Shown piece after piece: positions 51,589-60,863 of a stretch of DNA of 64,000 nt; within the stretch, counting starts at the first letter, position 1; each line of letters opens with the position of its first letter. Origin of the DNA: Spirosoma spitsbergense DSM 19989 (GTDB lineage: Bacteria; Bacteroidota; Bacteroidia; Cytophagales; Spirosomataceae). Position numbers and translations under genes: made by a program. Below the pieces are notes generated by a model. The model worked only from the letters and a program-made list of their open reading frames with translations, did not search any database and was not told where the DNA came from. The stretch lies in assembly GCF_000374085.1 (NCBI RefSeq), contig NZ_KB893545.1:1-64000 (forward strand), read 5' to 3'.

Positions 51589-54216
51589 TTAAAAGGGCGT
51601 TTCCTGACTCGGGTCAGCGTTGCCGAAATTGGTCATATTATTGGCCTTGCTTTTGAATACGCTACCTGCCGAGGGCGGTGCTTCAAAACTGCTCAGCCCA
51701 TTAACATCGGGTGCAAAGCCCTGCGTGGCAACCGGTTCGAAGTAGGAGTCGAGGTCGCAGAATTTGGTGAACTTGTTGATAAAACGAAGCTGAATGGTGT
51801 CGAGCGAACCACTCCGGTTTTTAGCGATGATTACCTCGCCAATACCCGCCGTTGAATTACCGTTTTCGTCTTGTGTGATGTTATAATACTCCGGGCGATA
51901 CAGGAAACAGACCATGTCGGCATCCTGCTCGATAGACCCCGATTCCCGTAAGTCGGAAAGCTGTGGTTTCTTATCGCCCCCCCGCGTTTCTACGGCCCGG
52001 CTCAACTGCGACAGCGCAATAACCGGCACGTTCAGTTCTTTCGCCAGGTTCTTGAGTGCCCTGGAAATAGACGCGATTTCCTGTTCGCGGTTACCACCCA
52101 TCCGTCCCGACGTATCGCCCGACATAAGCTGGAGGTAGTCGATTACTACCATCTGAATATCGTGCTGGGCTTTCAGTCGGCGGCACTTGGCCCGTAGTTC
52201 CAGAATGGATAGGGCGGGAGTATCGTCAATGAAAATAGGGGCTTCGGTGAGCCGCTGAATTTTGTGGTGCAACTGAGTCCACTCGTGTGGGGCCAGCGTT
52301 CCTTTCCGGATTTTTTCGGAGTCAATCTCCGCTTCGGCCGCAATAAGTCGGTTAACCAACTGCACAGACGACATCTCCAGCGAGAAAATAGCCACCGGTT
52401 TACCATGGTCGACGGCCGCATTGCGAAGGGCGCTAACGACAAAGGCTGTATTATGCGTTACGGTCATGTCTTCGAGCAGGAACAAACTGTTTCCGTCGAT
52501 GGTGAAGCCGTAATAATCATCCACCTTGTCAGCTTCGACGCTAATGCCGGTGACCCGCCAATCAGCACGGGCTTTGAGTGGTCGTGCTTTCTTTCGCTCA
52601 ATTCGTACAGGAATAGAATCCAGATTGCCGAAGATACGCAGACGGTACACGGTTGAAATGTAACCCCGCGACGTAATGACGGCCTGTTTTTCTTTCAGTG
52701 AGCACTTAAATCCTAGTGTATCACAGAGGTACTTTAGCTGTTCAGCCAGTTCTTTGTTCTTCTGCGTAATCTCGTAGCAATTGAACGCTTCCTGATAATG
52801 GCCATCACTGTCTATCAGGCCCGCCAACAGTTTCAGCCGGTTTTCAGTAGAATTTATGAGGTATGATGTTGGGATATGCTTGTTTTCGATGACTGACAAG
52901 CCTCTCAGCTGTTCCTGAATATTAAACACAAAAGGTCGGTTTCCCCATTGGGCACCCCCGCGTTTCCCCGACGTAATAGCATAGTTAGCTGTACGGTTTT
53001 CCTGTTGGTAGGTAACCATTTTCAGGCCCAGATCATCAGCATAGGATTGGAGATAGTCAACTACTTCGGTGTCGGTATTGGTAATACGCGAACTGTAAGC
53101 ATGACCATCACCCAGCCACAACCCAACAAAGTACGGGTCCAGTGGAACGGACCGGACTGGAAATTCAATCGCTACTTTATACCCCTTATAATTAGTTTTA
53201 AACTTGTCGGCTTTTATTAGGTAGTCACGGACGCTGATGTTCAGCACGTCGCCTTTTTTGTGTGGTCCTTCGGTACGTGACCGTTTCAACGACAATATAT
53301 GGCTCTCGTTAACCCGATAGTCAATGCCTTTATTTTGTCGTATCCAGTACATCTGCTCACGGCCTCGTGCAATAGACAACACCCGGCGGGGCGTTGAGTC
53401 GTCACCCATCAGCAAATCACCTTCACGAATGTCTTCTACTTTTCGAAGTGAGCCGTCGAACATGACGACTTTTGTACCTTTTCCGAGGCACTTGCCCATG
53501 GCTGGCCTTGCCGCCAAAATAATCAATTCGGTAGGCTGCCAGCCCGACGTTACCCGGTCCAGGTTGGTGAAGCCGGATGGTACACCCGTTAGTCCTTCCT
53601 GGTTCTTCTTGGTTTCGAGTTCGTTGAGTGCCATCCGAACGATGGTACTCATGTCGGCGTAATTCTTCTTGATGTTCGATTCTGAAATCTTGAAGAGCGA
53701 TTGCTCCGTCCGGTCGAGGAGTTCAAACACATCGGTGGTGTCTTCGTACGCATCCCGCAGGATGGTAGACGACATGGCGATGAGTGCCCGTTTGAGGGCC
53801 TGCTCCGACACAATCCGGGCGTGGTACTCGATGTTGGCCGCCGAGTTGACCCGAAACGTTAGCTCTGCTACGAAGCCACCGCCACCAACCAGTTCAATTT
53901 CGCCGGTTTGCCGGAGTTTGTTGGTAACGGTTAGTAAGTCAATGGGGTCGGAGTTACCAAAGAGCGTCAGGATGGCATTATAAATTCGCTGGTGTGCTTC
54001 TTTGTAAAATGTCTCCGGCTTTAGAATATCGACTACCGACGATAGGGCATCTTTCTCAATCATCAGCGCTCCCAGCACCGCTTCTTCCAGGTCGAGGGCC
54101 TGGGGAGGGAGCTTGCCAAGGCCCGTATCGAGCCAGTGGTTACCAGCCTGCTGACGACCGCCGGCAAAGGCAGATGGTTTCCGAAGGTGTTGATTTGGGC
54201 GTGCGTTATTCTCCAT
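51589..54216 (-). CDS. dnaB: Replicative DNA helicase DnaB, intein-containing precursor
   Basis: 875 codons, of which 528 are the helicase itself. The N-terminal domain (PPQALDLEEAVLGALMIEKD) and linker are followed by the RecA-like core. The P-loop is split: LIILAARPAMGK ends at residue 242 and its TAFVVSALRNAA continuation starts at Thr590. After the intein come FSLEMSSVQLVNRLIAAEAE, VIDYLQLMSGD, ALSQLSRAVETRG and VCFLYRPEYY, all intact. The spliced hexameric helicase would unwind DNA at the fork. As the P-loop lacks its Thr until splicing, replication depends on intein activity. Transcribed divergently from phoH. Confidence 0.96.
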   Translation of the reverse strand: MENNARPNQHLRKPSAFAGGRQQAGNHWLDTGLGKLPPQALDLEEAVLGALMIEKDALSSVVDILKPETFYKEAHQRIYNAILTLFGNSDPIDLLTVTNKLRQTGEIELVGGGGFVAELTFRVNSAANIEYHARIVSEQALKRALIAMSSTILRDAYEDTTDVFELLDRTEQSLFKISESNIKKNYADMSTIVRMALNELETKKNQEGLTGVPSGFTNLDRVTSGWQPTELIILAARPAMGKCLGKGTKVVMFDGSLRKVEDIREGDLLMGDDSTPRRVLSIARGREQMYWIRQNKGIDYRVNESHILSLKRSRTEGPHKKGDVLNISVRDYLIKADKFKTNYKGYKVAIEFPVRSVPLDPYFVGLWLGDGHAYSSRITNTDTEVVDYLQSYADDLGLKMVTYQQENRTANYAITSGKRGGAQWGNRPFVFNIQEQLRGLSVIENKHIPTSYLINSTENRLKLLAGLIDSDGHYQEAFNCYEITQKNKELAEQLKYLCDTLGFKCSLKEKQAVITSRGYISTVYRLRIFGNLDSIPVRIERKKARPLKARADWRVTGISVEADKVDDYYGFTIDGNSLFLLEDMTVTHNTAFVVSALRNAAVDHGKPVAIFSLEMSSVQLVNRLIAAEAEIDSEKIRKGTLAPHEWTQLHHKIQRLTEAPIFIDDTPALSILELRAKCRRLKAQHDIQMVVIDYLQLMSGDTSGRMGGNREQEIASISRALKNLAKELNVPVIALSQLSRAVETRGGDKKPQLSDLRESGSIEQDADMVCFLYRPEYYNITQDENGNSTAGIGEVIIAKNRSGSLDTIQLRFINKFTKFCDLDSYFEPVATQGFAPDVNGLSSFEAPPSAGSVFKSKANNMTNFGNADPSQETPF
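52450..53490 (-). mobile_element. Intein in DnaB with LAGLIDADG homing endonuclease
   Basis: Residues 243-589 of the precursor (347 aa) form a mini-protein with its own splicing motifs. Cys243 starts CLGKGTKVVMFDGSLRKVED (block A). VNESHILSL carries the block B His. The C-terminal end DYYGFTIDGNSLFLL, then EDMTVTHN finishes with His-Asn before the +1 nucleophile Thr590. In between lie two endonuclease helices, FVGLWLGDGH near 363-372 and LLAGLIDSDGH near 463-473, typical of a single-chain LAGLIDADG enzyme. All splicing residues are present, so both splicing and homing look potentially active. Exteins rejoin to GK-T, rebuilding a standard Walker A. Confidence 0.96.
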
Positions 54217-54576
54217 TGTCTTACTGCAAGTTTACGCAATCATCCCCCATAAGCCAAGTCCGCTAAAACGACGTATACCGATCAGGACAAGGAAAATTTA
54301 CGTAACATTCTGGTAATGTTGTTGCTACAACATCGAAAAAAAAACGTTTTTTTTAGGCAACGGAAGAGGGGTAAATTGTCGTATTAATTACGGAAGCCTG
54401 ACAGTGAACTGTGTGTCAGCAAGATAGATATTTATTGCCATTAAATACCCGTTTTGTGCCAGAAAGTAGTAACCGGCACGGAAAATAAGGAAAGGAATAA
54501 TTTTTTCACCAAACACGTTGTAGAAGCAAAGAAATCGCTTACTTTTCGGAAATACACACGTTAAACTATTCATCGT
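54217..54576. promoter_or_regulatory. Divergent dnaB-phoH control region
   Basis: 360 bp of AT-rich sequence with homopolymer runs (AAAAAAAAACG followed by TTTTTTTT near 54338-54353). It must contain promoters for both genes. A minus-strand 61-codon frame at 54388-54573 starting MNSLTCVFPKSK might encode a small protein, with low support. Confidence 0.45.
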
Positions 54577-55539
54577 TTGGTCGAAAAAGTTATTACCCTC
54601 GACAATGTATCGCTCATTGATTTTCTGGGCGTAGAGAACCACAATATAAAAGAGGTGGCGGCTGCGTTTCCCATGAGCAAGATTATCTCGCGTGGCAACG
54701 AGATACGGATTAAGGGCACAACGCCGGAGATCAGCCGAATCAGCGAGATCCTGGAATCGCTGATGGCGCATTATCAGAAATACGGTAAACTAACCCAGGA
54801 AACCATTCAAACCTACATCAGCAATAGCGGCCAACCGGTTAACGGCAACGGCACGCCACCGGTGGTGCCTAATGACGATGAGGTGCTGGTGTACGGGAAC
54901 CGGGGTGTGGTGGTTCGGGCACGGACCGACAACCAGAAACGGCTGGTAGAAGCAGCCGAAAAATACGACCTGGTATTTGCCGTTGGCCCGGCAGGAACGG
55001 GTAAAACCTATACGGCGGTCGCTATTGCCGTACGGGCGTTGAAAAACAAAGAGGTTAAGAAAATTATCATTACGCGTCCGGCGGTGGAAGCCGGAGAAAA
55101 TCTGGGCTTTTTGCCGGGCGATCTGAAAGAGAAAATCGATCCCTATCTGCGCCCGATTTATGATGCACTCGACGATATGGTTCCGGCGGAGAAACTAAAG
55201 TTTTACACCGAAAATCGCATCATCGAGATAGCCCCCCTTGCCTACATGCGGGGGCGCACGCTGAACAATGCCTTTATTCTGCTCGACGAGGCACAGAACA
55301 CAACATCCATGCAGATGAAGATGTTTCTGACCCGGATGGGACCAACATCGAAGGCCATCATCACCGGCGATCGGTCGCAGATTGACCTGCCCAACCGGCA
55401 GAAATCCGGTTTGGTTGAGTCGGTCGATATTTTGAAAAACATCAAAGGAATTGCCTTTGTGGAACTGGATGGTCGTGACGTAGTGCGCCACCGCCTGGTT
55501 CGGGAAATTATTACGGCGTATGATAAAGCAGGGCAATAA
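54577..55539 (+). CDS. phoH: PhoH-family ATPase
   Basis: 320 residues starting at a TTG (54577-54579), chosen because MVEKVITLDNVSLIDFLG is, to my knowledge, the usual N-terminus in Cytophagales and no nearer ATG fits. An N-terminal KH-like region (SKIISRGNEIRIKGTTPEIS) precedes the PhoH P-loop ATPase: Walker A AVGPAGTGKTYTAVAIAVRA, IITRPAVEAGENLGFLPGDL, Walker B AFILLDEAQNTTSMQMKMFL and SKAIITGDRSQIDLP. PhoH proteins are linked to RNA metabolism and ribosome maturation, often next to ybeY. It overlaps the next gene by 20 bp. Confidence 0.93.
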   Translation: MVEKVITLDNVSLIDFLGVENHNIKEVAAAFPMSKIISRGNEIRIKGTTPEISRISEILESLMAHYQKYGKLTQETIQTYISNSGQPVNGNGTPPVVPNDDEVLVYGNRGVVVRARTDNQKRLVEAAEKYDLVFAVGPAGTGKTYTAVAIAVRALKNKEVKKIIITRPAVEAGENLGFLPGDLKEKIDPYLRPIYDALDDMVPAEKLKFYTENRIIEIAPLAYMRGRTLNNAFILLDEAQNTTSMQMKMFLTRMGPTSKAIITGDRSQIDLPNRQKSGLVESVDILKNIKGIAFVELDGRDVVRHRLVREIITAYDKAGQ

Positions 55540-56872
55540 GAGCCTGATTACTAAAAAACGAACCGGCTGGCTGTGGCTGGCCGGTTCACTTATTTGTTTA
55601 CTGACCTCCGCGGCCAACGCCCAATCTACCCCGGACTCCCTGGTCAACCGCTGTGGCGTTATGGACCATGAGCGTATCCTGCAGCAACGCAATCCGGATC
55701 GGCTCCGTCAACTCAATGAGCTGAATAACCAGATCGACCAGTATCTGGAGAAACAGCAATCGCTCCGCCAGCCTGCCGCCAACGTGATCTACCGTATTCC
55801 CATCGTGGTACACGTAGTACACAATAATGCGTCTAACACCATTGGCGGTGTGAATAACGTAAACATTTCCGATGCCCAGATTTTGTCTCAGATTCAAGTA
55901 CTGAATGAGGACTACCGTCGTCTGCCCGGTACCAACGGATACAATACCAGTCCCATCGGGGCTGATGCCCAGATCGAGTTTTATCTGGCTACCGCTGATC
56001 CCAACGGGCAGCCTACCACGGGTATTACCCGTCATTATTATGCCCAGAAATCGTCGTTCAGTATTTTTGATGACGACTTGCTGCTGTCGCAGATTGTTTA
56101 CTGGCCCAGTGATAGGTATCTGAATATCTGGGTTACCAGCATTCAGGACAACTATCTGGGCTACACGCAGTTTCCAACGGCAACCGACACGTTAAAAGGA
56201 TTGCCTCCCAGAACGAATGATTTGACCGATGGGTCGATCATTGACTACCGGGTTTTTGGTCGGCAAACGGGCACAGTAAACCGGTCTCTCTATCTGCTGG
56301 GCCGCACCGTAACGCACGAAATCGGGCACTGGCTGGGTCTTATTCACCCTTGGGGCGATGCGAATTGTGGTAACGATTACGTAGCTGATACGCCCCCGAT
56401 GGCGGATGGGTCAACGGCGCAGCAGTCCTGTCGGCAAACTTTTTCCAACTGCGATGGGAAAGGACAGGTGCGCGATTTGATGGAGAATTACATGAACTAC
56501 TGGCCCGATGCCTGCATGAATATGTTCACATCCGGGCAAGTAGCCCGGATGCGGGCTGTATTGGTGCTTAACGCACGCCGGGCTAAAGTAGTCAGTACTA
56601 GTGCCTCTTTGCCCGGATCGGAGAACCTGACTATTGCCGTCTATCCCAATCCTGCCAGCAGTGATCCGGCGGTCGATGTGCAATTGAAAGGAACGCAGTC
56701 ATTCAGCGTTGGTCTGCTCGATATGGCTGGTCGGCAGTTGCGAACCCTTTCCTACACCGATGTGCCAAGTACGCGAGTTATACTGCCTGTAACTGGACTG
56801 TCCCCCGGATTGTATATTGTCCGGGTGAAAACCGGCAGCGAAACAGTCAGCAAACGGTTGCTGGTGCAGTGA
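55520..56872 (+). CDS. Secreted M43-type zinc metalloprotease with T9SS sorting domain
   Basis: 450 residues whose first 20 bp overlap the end of phoH. The signal peptide is TGWLWLAGSLICLLTSAANA, cleaved near AQS. A propeptide-like helical part (LNELNNQIDQYLEKQQSLRQ) leads to the pappalysin-type catalytic domain: YRIPIVVHVVHNN, VLNEDYRRLPGTNG, the extended zinc motif HEIGHWLGLIH starting at His266, CNGD-like DANCGNDYVADTPP and the Met-turn region LMENYMNYWPDACMNMFTSG. The T9SS tail is IAVYPNPASSDPAVDVQLKG, then LSPGLYIVRVKTG and KRLLVQ. The enzyme is exported to the surface or medium; its substrate is unknown. Confidence 0.93.
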   Translation: MIKQGNKSLITKKRTGWLWLAGSLICLLTSAANAQSTPDSLVNRCGVMDHERILQQRNPDRLRQLNELNNQIDQYLEKQQSLRQPAANVIYRIPIVVHVVHNNASNTIGGVNNVNISDAQILSQIQVLNEDYRRLPGTNGYNTSPIGADAQIEFYLATADPNGQPTTGITRHYYAQKSSFSIFDDDLLLSQIVYWPSDRYLNIWVTSIQDNYLGYTQFPTATDTLKGLPPRTNDLTDGSIIDYRVFGRQTGTVNRSLYLLGRTVTHEIGHWLGLIHPWGDANCGNDYVADTPPMADGSTAQQSCRQTFSNCDGKGQVRDLMENYMNYWPDACMNMFTSGQVARMRAVLVLNARRAKVVSTSASLPGSENLTIAVYPNPASSDPAVDVQLKGTQSFSVGLLDMAGRQLRTLSYTDVPSTRVILPVTGLSPGLYIVRVKTGSETVSKRLLVQ

Positions 56873-56962
56873 ATAATTAGTTTGATGTTTGTAGTTCAGT
56901 GTTTCCGGTTTGCTACAGGATAGTCAAATTGTAAACGACAGACGACAAACCACCAACAGTAA

Positions 56963-57421
56963 ATGATCATGATTTCAGTTCTCCCTATTGCTACCCCTGC
57001 CGACCTTGAAACTGCCTTTACCATTCGCCGAAAGGTGTTTGTGGAGGAACAACGGGTTGATGCCCGGGAAGAGTACGACGAATTCGAGGATAGCAGCACT
57101 CATTTCCTAGCGTATAAAGATGATGTTCCCTGTGGTACAGCCCGGTGGCGACGCACATCGAACGGGATAAAGATGGAGCGTTTTGCGGTGTTGGCGGATT
57201 ATCGGGGAATGGGCGTAGGCAAGGCATTGGTAAAGGCGGTGCTGGATGATGTGTTCAGTCAGCAGCCGGAGCCTATCCAAAGTATCTATCTGCACGCCCA
57301 GCTACTGGCCATGCCGTTGTATGCCGGTTTTGGCTTTGTTGCTGTCGGTCATATGTTTGAAGAAGCGGGTATCCAGCACTACAAAATGGTGCTGCCGGGT
57401 TCGGCTTACACAACCGAATGA
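56963..57421 (+). CDS. GNAT-family N-acetyltransferase
   Basis: 152 residues (150 if the ATG at 56969 is used). The GNAT fold is clear: AFTIRRKVFVEEQRVDARE, THFLAYKDDVPCGTARWRRT, then the acetyl-CoA pyrophosphate loop in MERFAVLADYRGMGVGKALV (RGMGVG) and a C-terminal YAGFGFVAVGHMFEEAGIQH. It resembles the YjcF/ElaA-like subgroup. The substrate is unknown. The stop overlaps the comEC start by 4 bp, so the two are coupled. Confidence 0.93.
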   Translation: MIMISVLPIATPADLETAFTIRRKVFVEEQRVDAREEYDEFEDSSTHFLAYKDDVPCGTARWRRTSNGIKMERFAVLADYRGMGVGKALVKAVLDDVFSQQPEPIQSIYLHAQLLAMPLYAGFGFVAVGHMFEEAGIQHYKMVLPGSAYTTE

Positions 57422-59586
57422 AAGGTGCCCCGTTTGTGCGCTATGTGGCCGCTCTGATTAGCGGCATCCTTCTGTACGTGCTGAAACCTGACTGGGTTGT
57501 TTTACCCTTAGGCTGTCTGGGCGCTGGCTTTGTACTGCTGGTCTGGAGTTTTGCCCGTAGTGCCGGACGGGTTATCAAACCCATACAGCGAAAAGCGGGA
57601 ATCGGTAGCCTGCTCATCCTGCTGGGACTGGGCTGGTTTATCACCTGGCAGCGAACCGATAGTAACCGACCTGATCACATCAGCCACCTGACCGATACGT
57701 TACGAGGGTACGAAGGCGTAGTAGCGGCTCAGCCCGAAGAACGGGCAAAAACCTACCGGGTCGAACTGGAAATTCGCCGGGCCAGGTGGGCACATCAGGA
57801 TTTCCCGAATCAGCACAAAACGAATAACGAAGCATGGCAACCACTCCGTGGCCGGGTCATTATCTATCTGGACAAAGCCAGCCAGTCCGATTCCGTTACA
57901 CCCCGGCCGGTTTACGGTGAAGTATGGCTGGTATCGGGTGCTCCCCGCCCGATTGATCCCCCGCTCAACCCCGACGAGTTCAACTACAAACGCTACCTGA
58001 GTTACCGAAACATTGGGTATCAGCAATACCTGCGCCCTTTTCAACGGTATGTTCTGGGCGTTGATCCCCCCAATCCCATCACCAATGTTGCTGCCAGCGT
58101 AAACCGCTGGGCCGATAGTGTGTTTACGCAGCAGGTAGGGAGCCGCGCCGAGTATGCCCTTGTCAACGCTATGATTCTGGGCGTTCGGGATGATCTGGAC
58201 GCCGAAATATACCGGGCTTATTCAACAGCCGGCGCTGTTCATATTCTATCCGTGTCGGGTCTGCATGTAGGCATCCTGTTTCAGGTGCTCACGGTTCTGC
58301 TGGGGTTTCTGGCCAAAGGGCGGGGTGGAAAACTAGTGATGGCCGGGTTGCAACTCACAATTCTGTGGTTTTATGCCCTCGTTACGGGCTTCTCACCCCC
58401 GGTGCTTCGCTCAGCAGGGATGTTTACGATGGTTATTCTGGCCCAGGCACTGGGTCGGCAGCAACAGATACCGAATACCCTGGGGGCATCGGCCTTTTTC
58501 ATTCTTTGTTTCGATCCCTACGCGCTGTTTTCGGCTGGTTTTCAGTTGTCGTATCTGGCCGTTGCGGGCATCACTGCCTGGCACGCGCCCCTGTATCAGT
58601 CCATTACATTTCGGAACAGATGGGCTAACCGGCTCTGGGAGTTAACCGCTGTGGCGCTGGTGGCTCAATTGATTACGTTTCCGGTGGGCGTATTTTACTT
58701 TCATCAGTTTCCCACGTATTTCCTGCTTTCCAATCCCGTCGTTATTGTCCTGTCGGAATTATTGCTACCGCTGGCGATGGCAGCCCTGGCCCTGTGCTGG
58801 ATTCCTTATCTGCGCGATGTGCTGGGCTGGCTACTGCAAAAAACGGCCTGGCTGCTCAACGAGTCGGTGATGCAGACCAGCCAACTGCCCGGAGCCGCCT
58901 GGGATGGTCTCTGGCTTTCGCCAATAGCCCTGCTGCTGATCTATACGCTTATTTTATGCGGAGTGGCGCTACTGCTAACCCGCAATCGGGTTTATCTGTG
59001 GGCTACCTGCCTGACATCGGTTCTGCTGGCGGGTATAACCCTTTGGGGCGATTATAGTCAGGTACACCAGCAACGACTGGCTGTCCATTTCCTGCCGCAT
59101 CGAACGGCGGTGAGCCTGACCAGTGGGCACCGGAGTACGCTACTGACTGACCTCGACTCGACCGATAGCCGCTCCTTCGACTTCTACCTGAAAAATACTT
59201 TTGGGATTTGGGGCGTTTCATCGCTGACATTGACCCGCATGAAGCGAGCCAGCGATTCGACGCATGCCCGCCAACCTATGCCCGCTTTCTACCAGACCCC
59301 AGCCTATACTCTTTGGGTATGGCAGGGCAAAACGCTGCTGCTGGTGAACAAACTGTCCGGCCGAAATCGCTGGCGATTACCCGCTATTGTCGACTATCTG
59401 GTTATTCGCCGGAATGCGCTGTACGATTGGGAGCAGTTGAACGGGCGCGTTGTAGCCCGGCACATTATCTTCGACGATTCCAACAAAACACCCCTGACGG
59501 ACAGGCTGCTGGCTGAAGCAAAAAAGAAGGGTATATCGTGCTATTCCGTCCGGCAGATGGGTGCGTATCTGGCTGAACTGGAGTAA
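57418..59586 (+). CDS. comEC: ComEC/Rec2-type DNA uptake channel protein
   Basis: 722 residues. N-terminal membrane helices precede an OB-fold-like (DUF4131) region (GYEGVVAAQPEERAKTYRVE, LRGRVIIYLDK, NPDEFNYKRYLSYRNIGYQQ). The competence domain follows: ALVNAMILGVRDDLDAEIYR, AYSTAGAVHILSVSGLHVGI, LVTGFSPPVLRSAGMFTMVI and LSYLAVAGITAWHAPLYQSI, with about ten helices. The last 150 residues look like a shortened beta-lactamase-like tail; I see no HxHxDH motif. It would form the inner-membrane channel for transforming DNA. Translationally coupled to the upstream GNAT gene. Confidence 0.93.
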   Translation: MKGAPFVRYVAALISGILLYVLKPDWVVLPLGCLGAGFVLLVWSFARSAGRVIKPIQRKAGIGSLLILLGLGWFITWQRTDSNRPDHISHLTDTLRGYEGVVAAQPEERAKTYRVELEIRRARWAHQDFPNQHKTNNEAWQPLRGRVIIYLDKASQSDSVTPRPVYGEVWLVSGAPRPIDPPLNPDEFNYKRYLSYRNIGYQQYLRPFQRYVLGVDPPNPITNVAASVNRWADSVFTQQVGSRAEYALVNAMILGVRDDLDAEIYRAYSTAGAVHILSVSGLHVGILFQVLTVLLGFLAKGRGGKLVMAGLQLTILWFYALVTGFSPPVLRSAGMFTMVILAQALGRQQQIPNTLGASAFFILCFDPYALFSAGFQLSYLAVAGITAWHAPLYQSITFRNRWANRLWELTAVALVAQLITFPVGVFYFHQFPTYFLLSNPVVIVLSELLLPLAMAALALCWIPYLRDVLGWLLQKTAWLLNESVMQTSQLPGAAWDGLWLSPIALLLIYTLILCGVALLLTRNRVYLWATCLTSVLLAGITLWGDYSQVHQQRLAVHFLPHRTAVSLTSGHRSTLLTDLDSTDSRSFDFYLKNTFGIWGVSSLTLTRMKRASDSTHARQPMPAFYQTPAYTLWVWQGKTLLLVNKLSGRNRWRLPAIVDYLVIRRNALYDWEQLNGRVVARHIIFDDSNKTPLTDRLLAEAKKKGISCYSVRQMGAYLAELE

Positions 59587-59611
59587 GTGAGACAGGGAAG
59601 GAGGGAGTTGC

Positions 59612-60151
59612 CTAATTGGCAGCTGCTTTGTTCAGGGAATCCTTTTTAGGTCCTGGTGGCCGGAAACCACCGATCTCCTTCTGCATATCGTCCTTTTTGG
59701 ACTGGTACAGGCCCCACTGCTCCGGGGTGAGAATAGGCTTTATTTTCTCCTCTTTCTCCTCATTGAACATCAACATCACTTCCCGAACCTGTTTGATGAC
59801 TTCGGGGGAAGGGCGGCCGGTTTCCTTGCCAATTATATCTTTAATGGCATCCTGCTGCTGGCTGGCATACTCATTATTGAGGTGTTTGAGGTCCTTGAAC
59901 TGCTCCTTACTGAGCGACAGGTTGTCTTTCATCCATTTCGTTTCCTTCTGAGCCATGTCGCCGGCAATGTTAGGCACCGAGGCTCTGGGCGGACTGCTTG
60001 GCATCTGACTCATACCACCCATCCGGCGTCCACTCATGCCGCCATACCCCCCTCCGTAACCTCCATACTGACCAAAGCTGAGCGAACTCAACAGCAGCCC
60101 GCTCATCAGGCATAAACAAAAAATCAGGGTTTGGCGAACAGGCAAATTCAT
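59612..60151 (-). CDS. Periplasmic Spy/CpxP-like helical protein
   Basis: 179 residues from the ATG at 60149-60151, which starts a signal peptide (TLIFCLCLMSGLLLSSLSFG). The mature protein opens with a Gly-Tyr-Met-rich stretch (QYGGYGGGYGGMSGRRMGGM), followed by an all-helical part (LSKEQFKDLKHLNNEYASQQ, VREVMLMFNEEKEEKIKPIL, LTPEQWGLYQSKKDDMQKEI). The LTPEQ followed by Y/K-rich helix resembles Spy/CpxP-type periplasmic chaperone-like proteins that are common in Bacteroidota. The role is inferred only. Confidence 0.75.
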   Translation of the reverse strand: MNLPVRQTLIFCLCLMSGLLLSSLSFGQYGGYGGGYGGMSGRRMGGMSQMPSSPPRASVPNIAGDMAQKETKWMKDNLSLSKEQFKDLKHLNNEYASQQQDAIKDIIGKETGRPSPEVIKQVREVMLMFNEEKEEKIKPILTPEQWGLYQSKKDDMQKEIGGFRPPGPKKDSLNKAAAN

Positions 60152-60197
60152 GAGTAAATGATACGGGTTGGTCTGTAGTTTTTGAACGAACAATGCG

Positions 60198-60749
60198 CTA
60201 TCGGGTAGGTGATTTATCCGGTTTCCGAACGCGAACGCGCATCTGAGGGCTTTCGCCGTCAGGTACGATAACAATGATATTGTTGGTTATTGTTTCGCCT
60301 TTTTCAAGCAGGTGCCCAACTGGTAGTGAATCGGTCGTTTTTGCCGCCACTACATCGCCGGGGCTGGATTTAGCCGATGCTTCGTAGGGAGTAGATGCGG
60401 GTCTGGCGCGAACCGCTATAGTTTTGGAGGTCAACTTGGCCCCCGTGGCGTTCAGACAGTCGAAATGAGCCAGCAAATCCTGATCGCGGGTACCGAAAGA
60501 GGTTTGCCGGGGATTGAACACTTTCGAATTTCCACTCCTGTTGGTCACATAGACTATCAGTTCATAGCGTTTGAAGGTACCTAAGTTGATAAAGTCTTTT
60601 GTGCATTCATTGCGCACTGAATACCCATATTCGATACCGTCGATCTCAACTGGTTTGTTGCCAGGAATTTCATAAATGGACTGAGCGATTGATGGAAAAA
60701 CCAGGCCAACACTCAGCAACAATAGCAGGCAAACCGAACGATTAGTCAT
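60198..60749 (-). CDS. Secreted hypothetical protein
   Basis: 183 residues with a clear signal peptide (VCLLLLLSVGLVFPSIAQS). The mature protein is beta-rich: KPVEIDGIEYGYSVRNECTK, KRYELIVYVTNRSGNSKVFN, TITNNIIVIVPDGESPQMRV. It has two cysteines (NEC, DC) that could form a disulfide. This arrangement recalls immunoglobulin-like or arrestin-like periplasmic domains, but no named family is recognised. It lies upstream of and co-directional with the Spy-like gene (46-bp gap); joint transcription is likely. Confidence 0.7.
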   Translation of the reverse strand: MTNRSVCLLLLLSVGLVFPSIAQSIYEIPGNKPVEIDGIEYGYSVRNECTKDFINLGTFKRYELIVYVTNRSGNSKVFNPRQTSFGTRDQDLLAHFDCLNATGAKLTSKTIAVRARPASTPYEASAKSSPGDVVAAKTTDSLPVGHLLEKGETITNNIIVIVPDGESPQMRVRVRKPDKSPTR

Positions 60750-60863
60750 AATCAGGTAAGGGAAAATAGGTATAGTCCGAAATTTAGAAAAAAACCAGAA
60801 TATATTGGCGGTTATTGTCAGAAAAGTGCTAAACTTTTATTCGATACACGCCGTTGCACCTGT

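Noticed and set aside
54388-54573. 61-codon minus-strand frame between dnaB and phoH
   Set aside because: AT-rich, no domain and no terminator; possible but unsupported, so it is only mentioned in the control-region entry.
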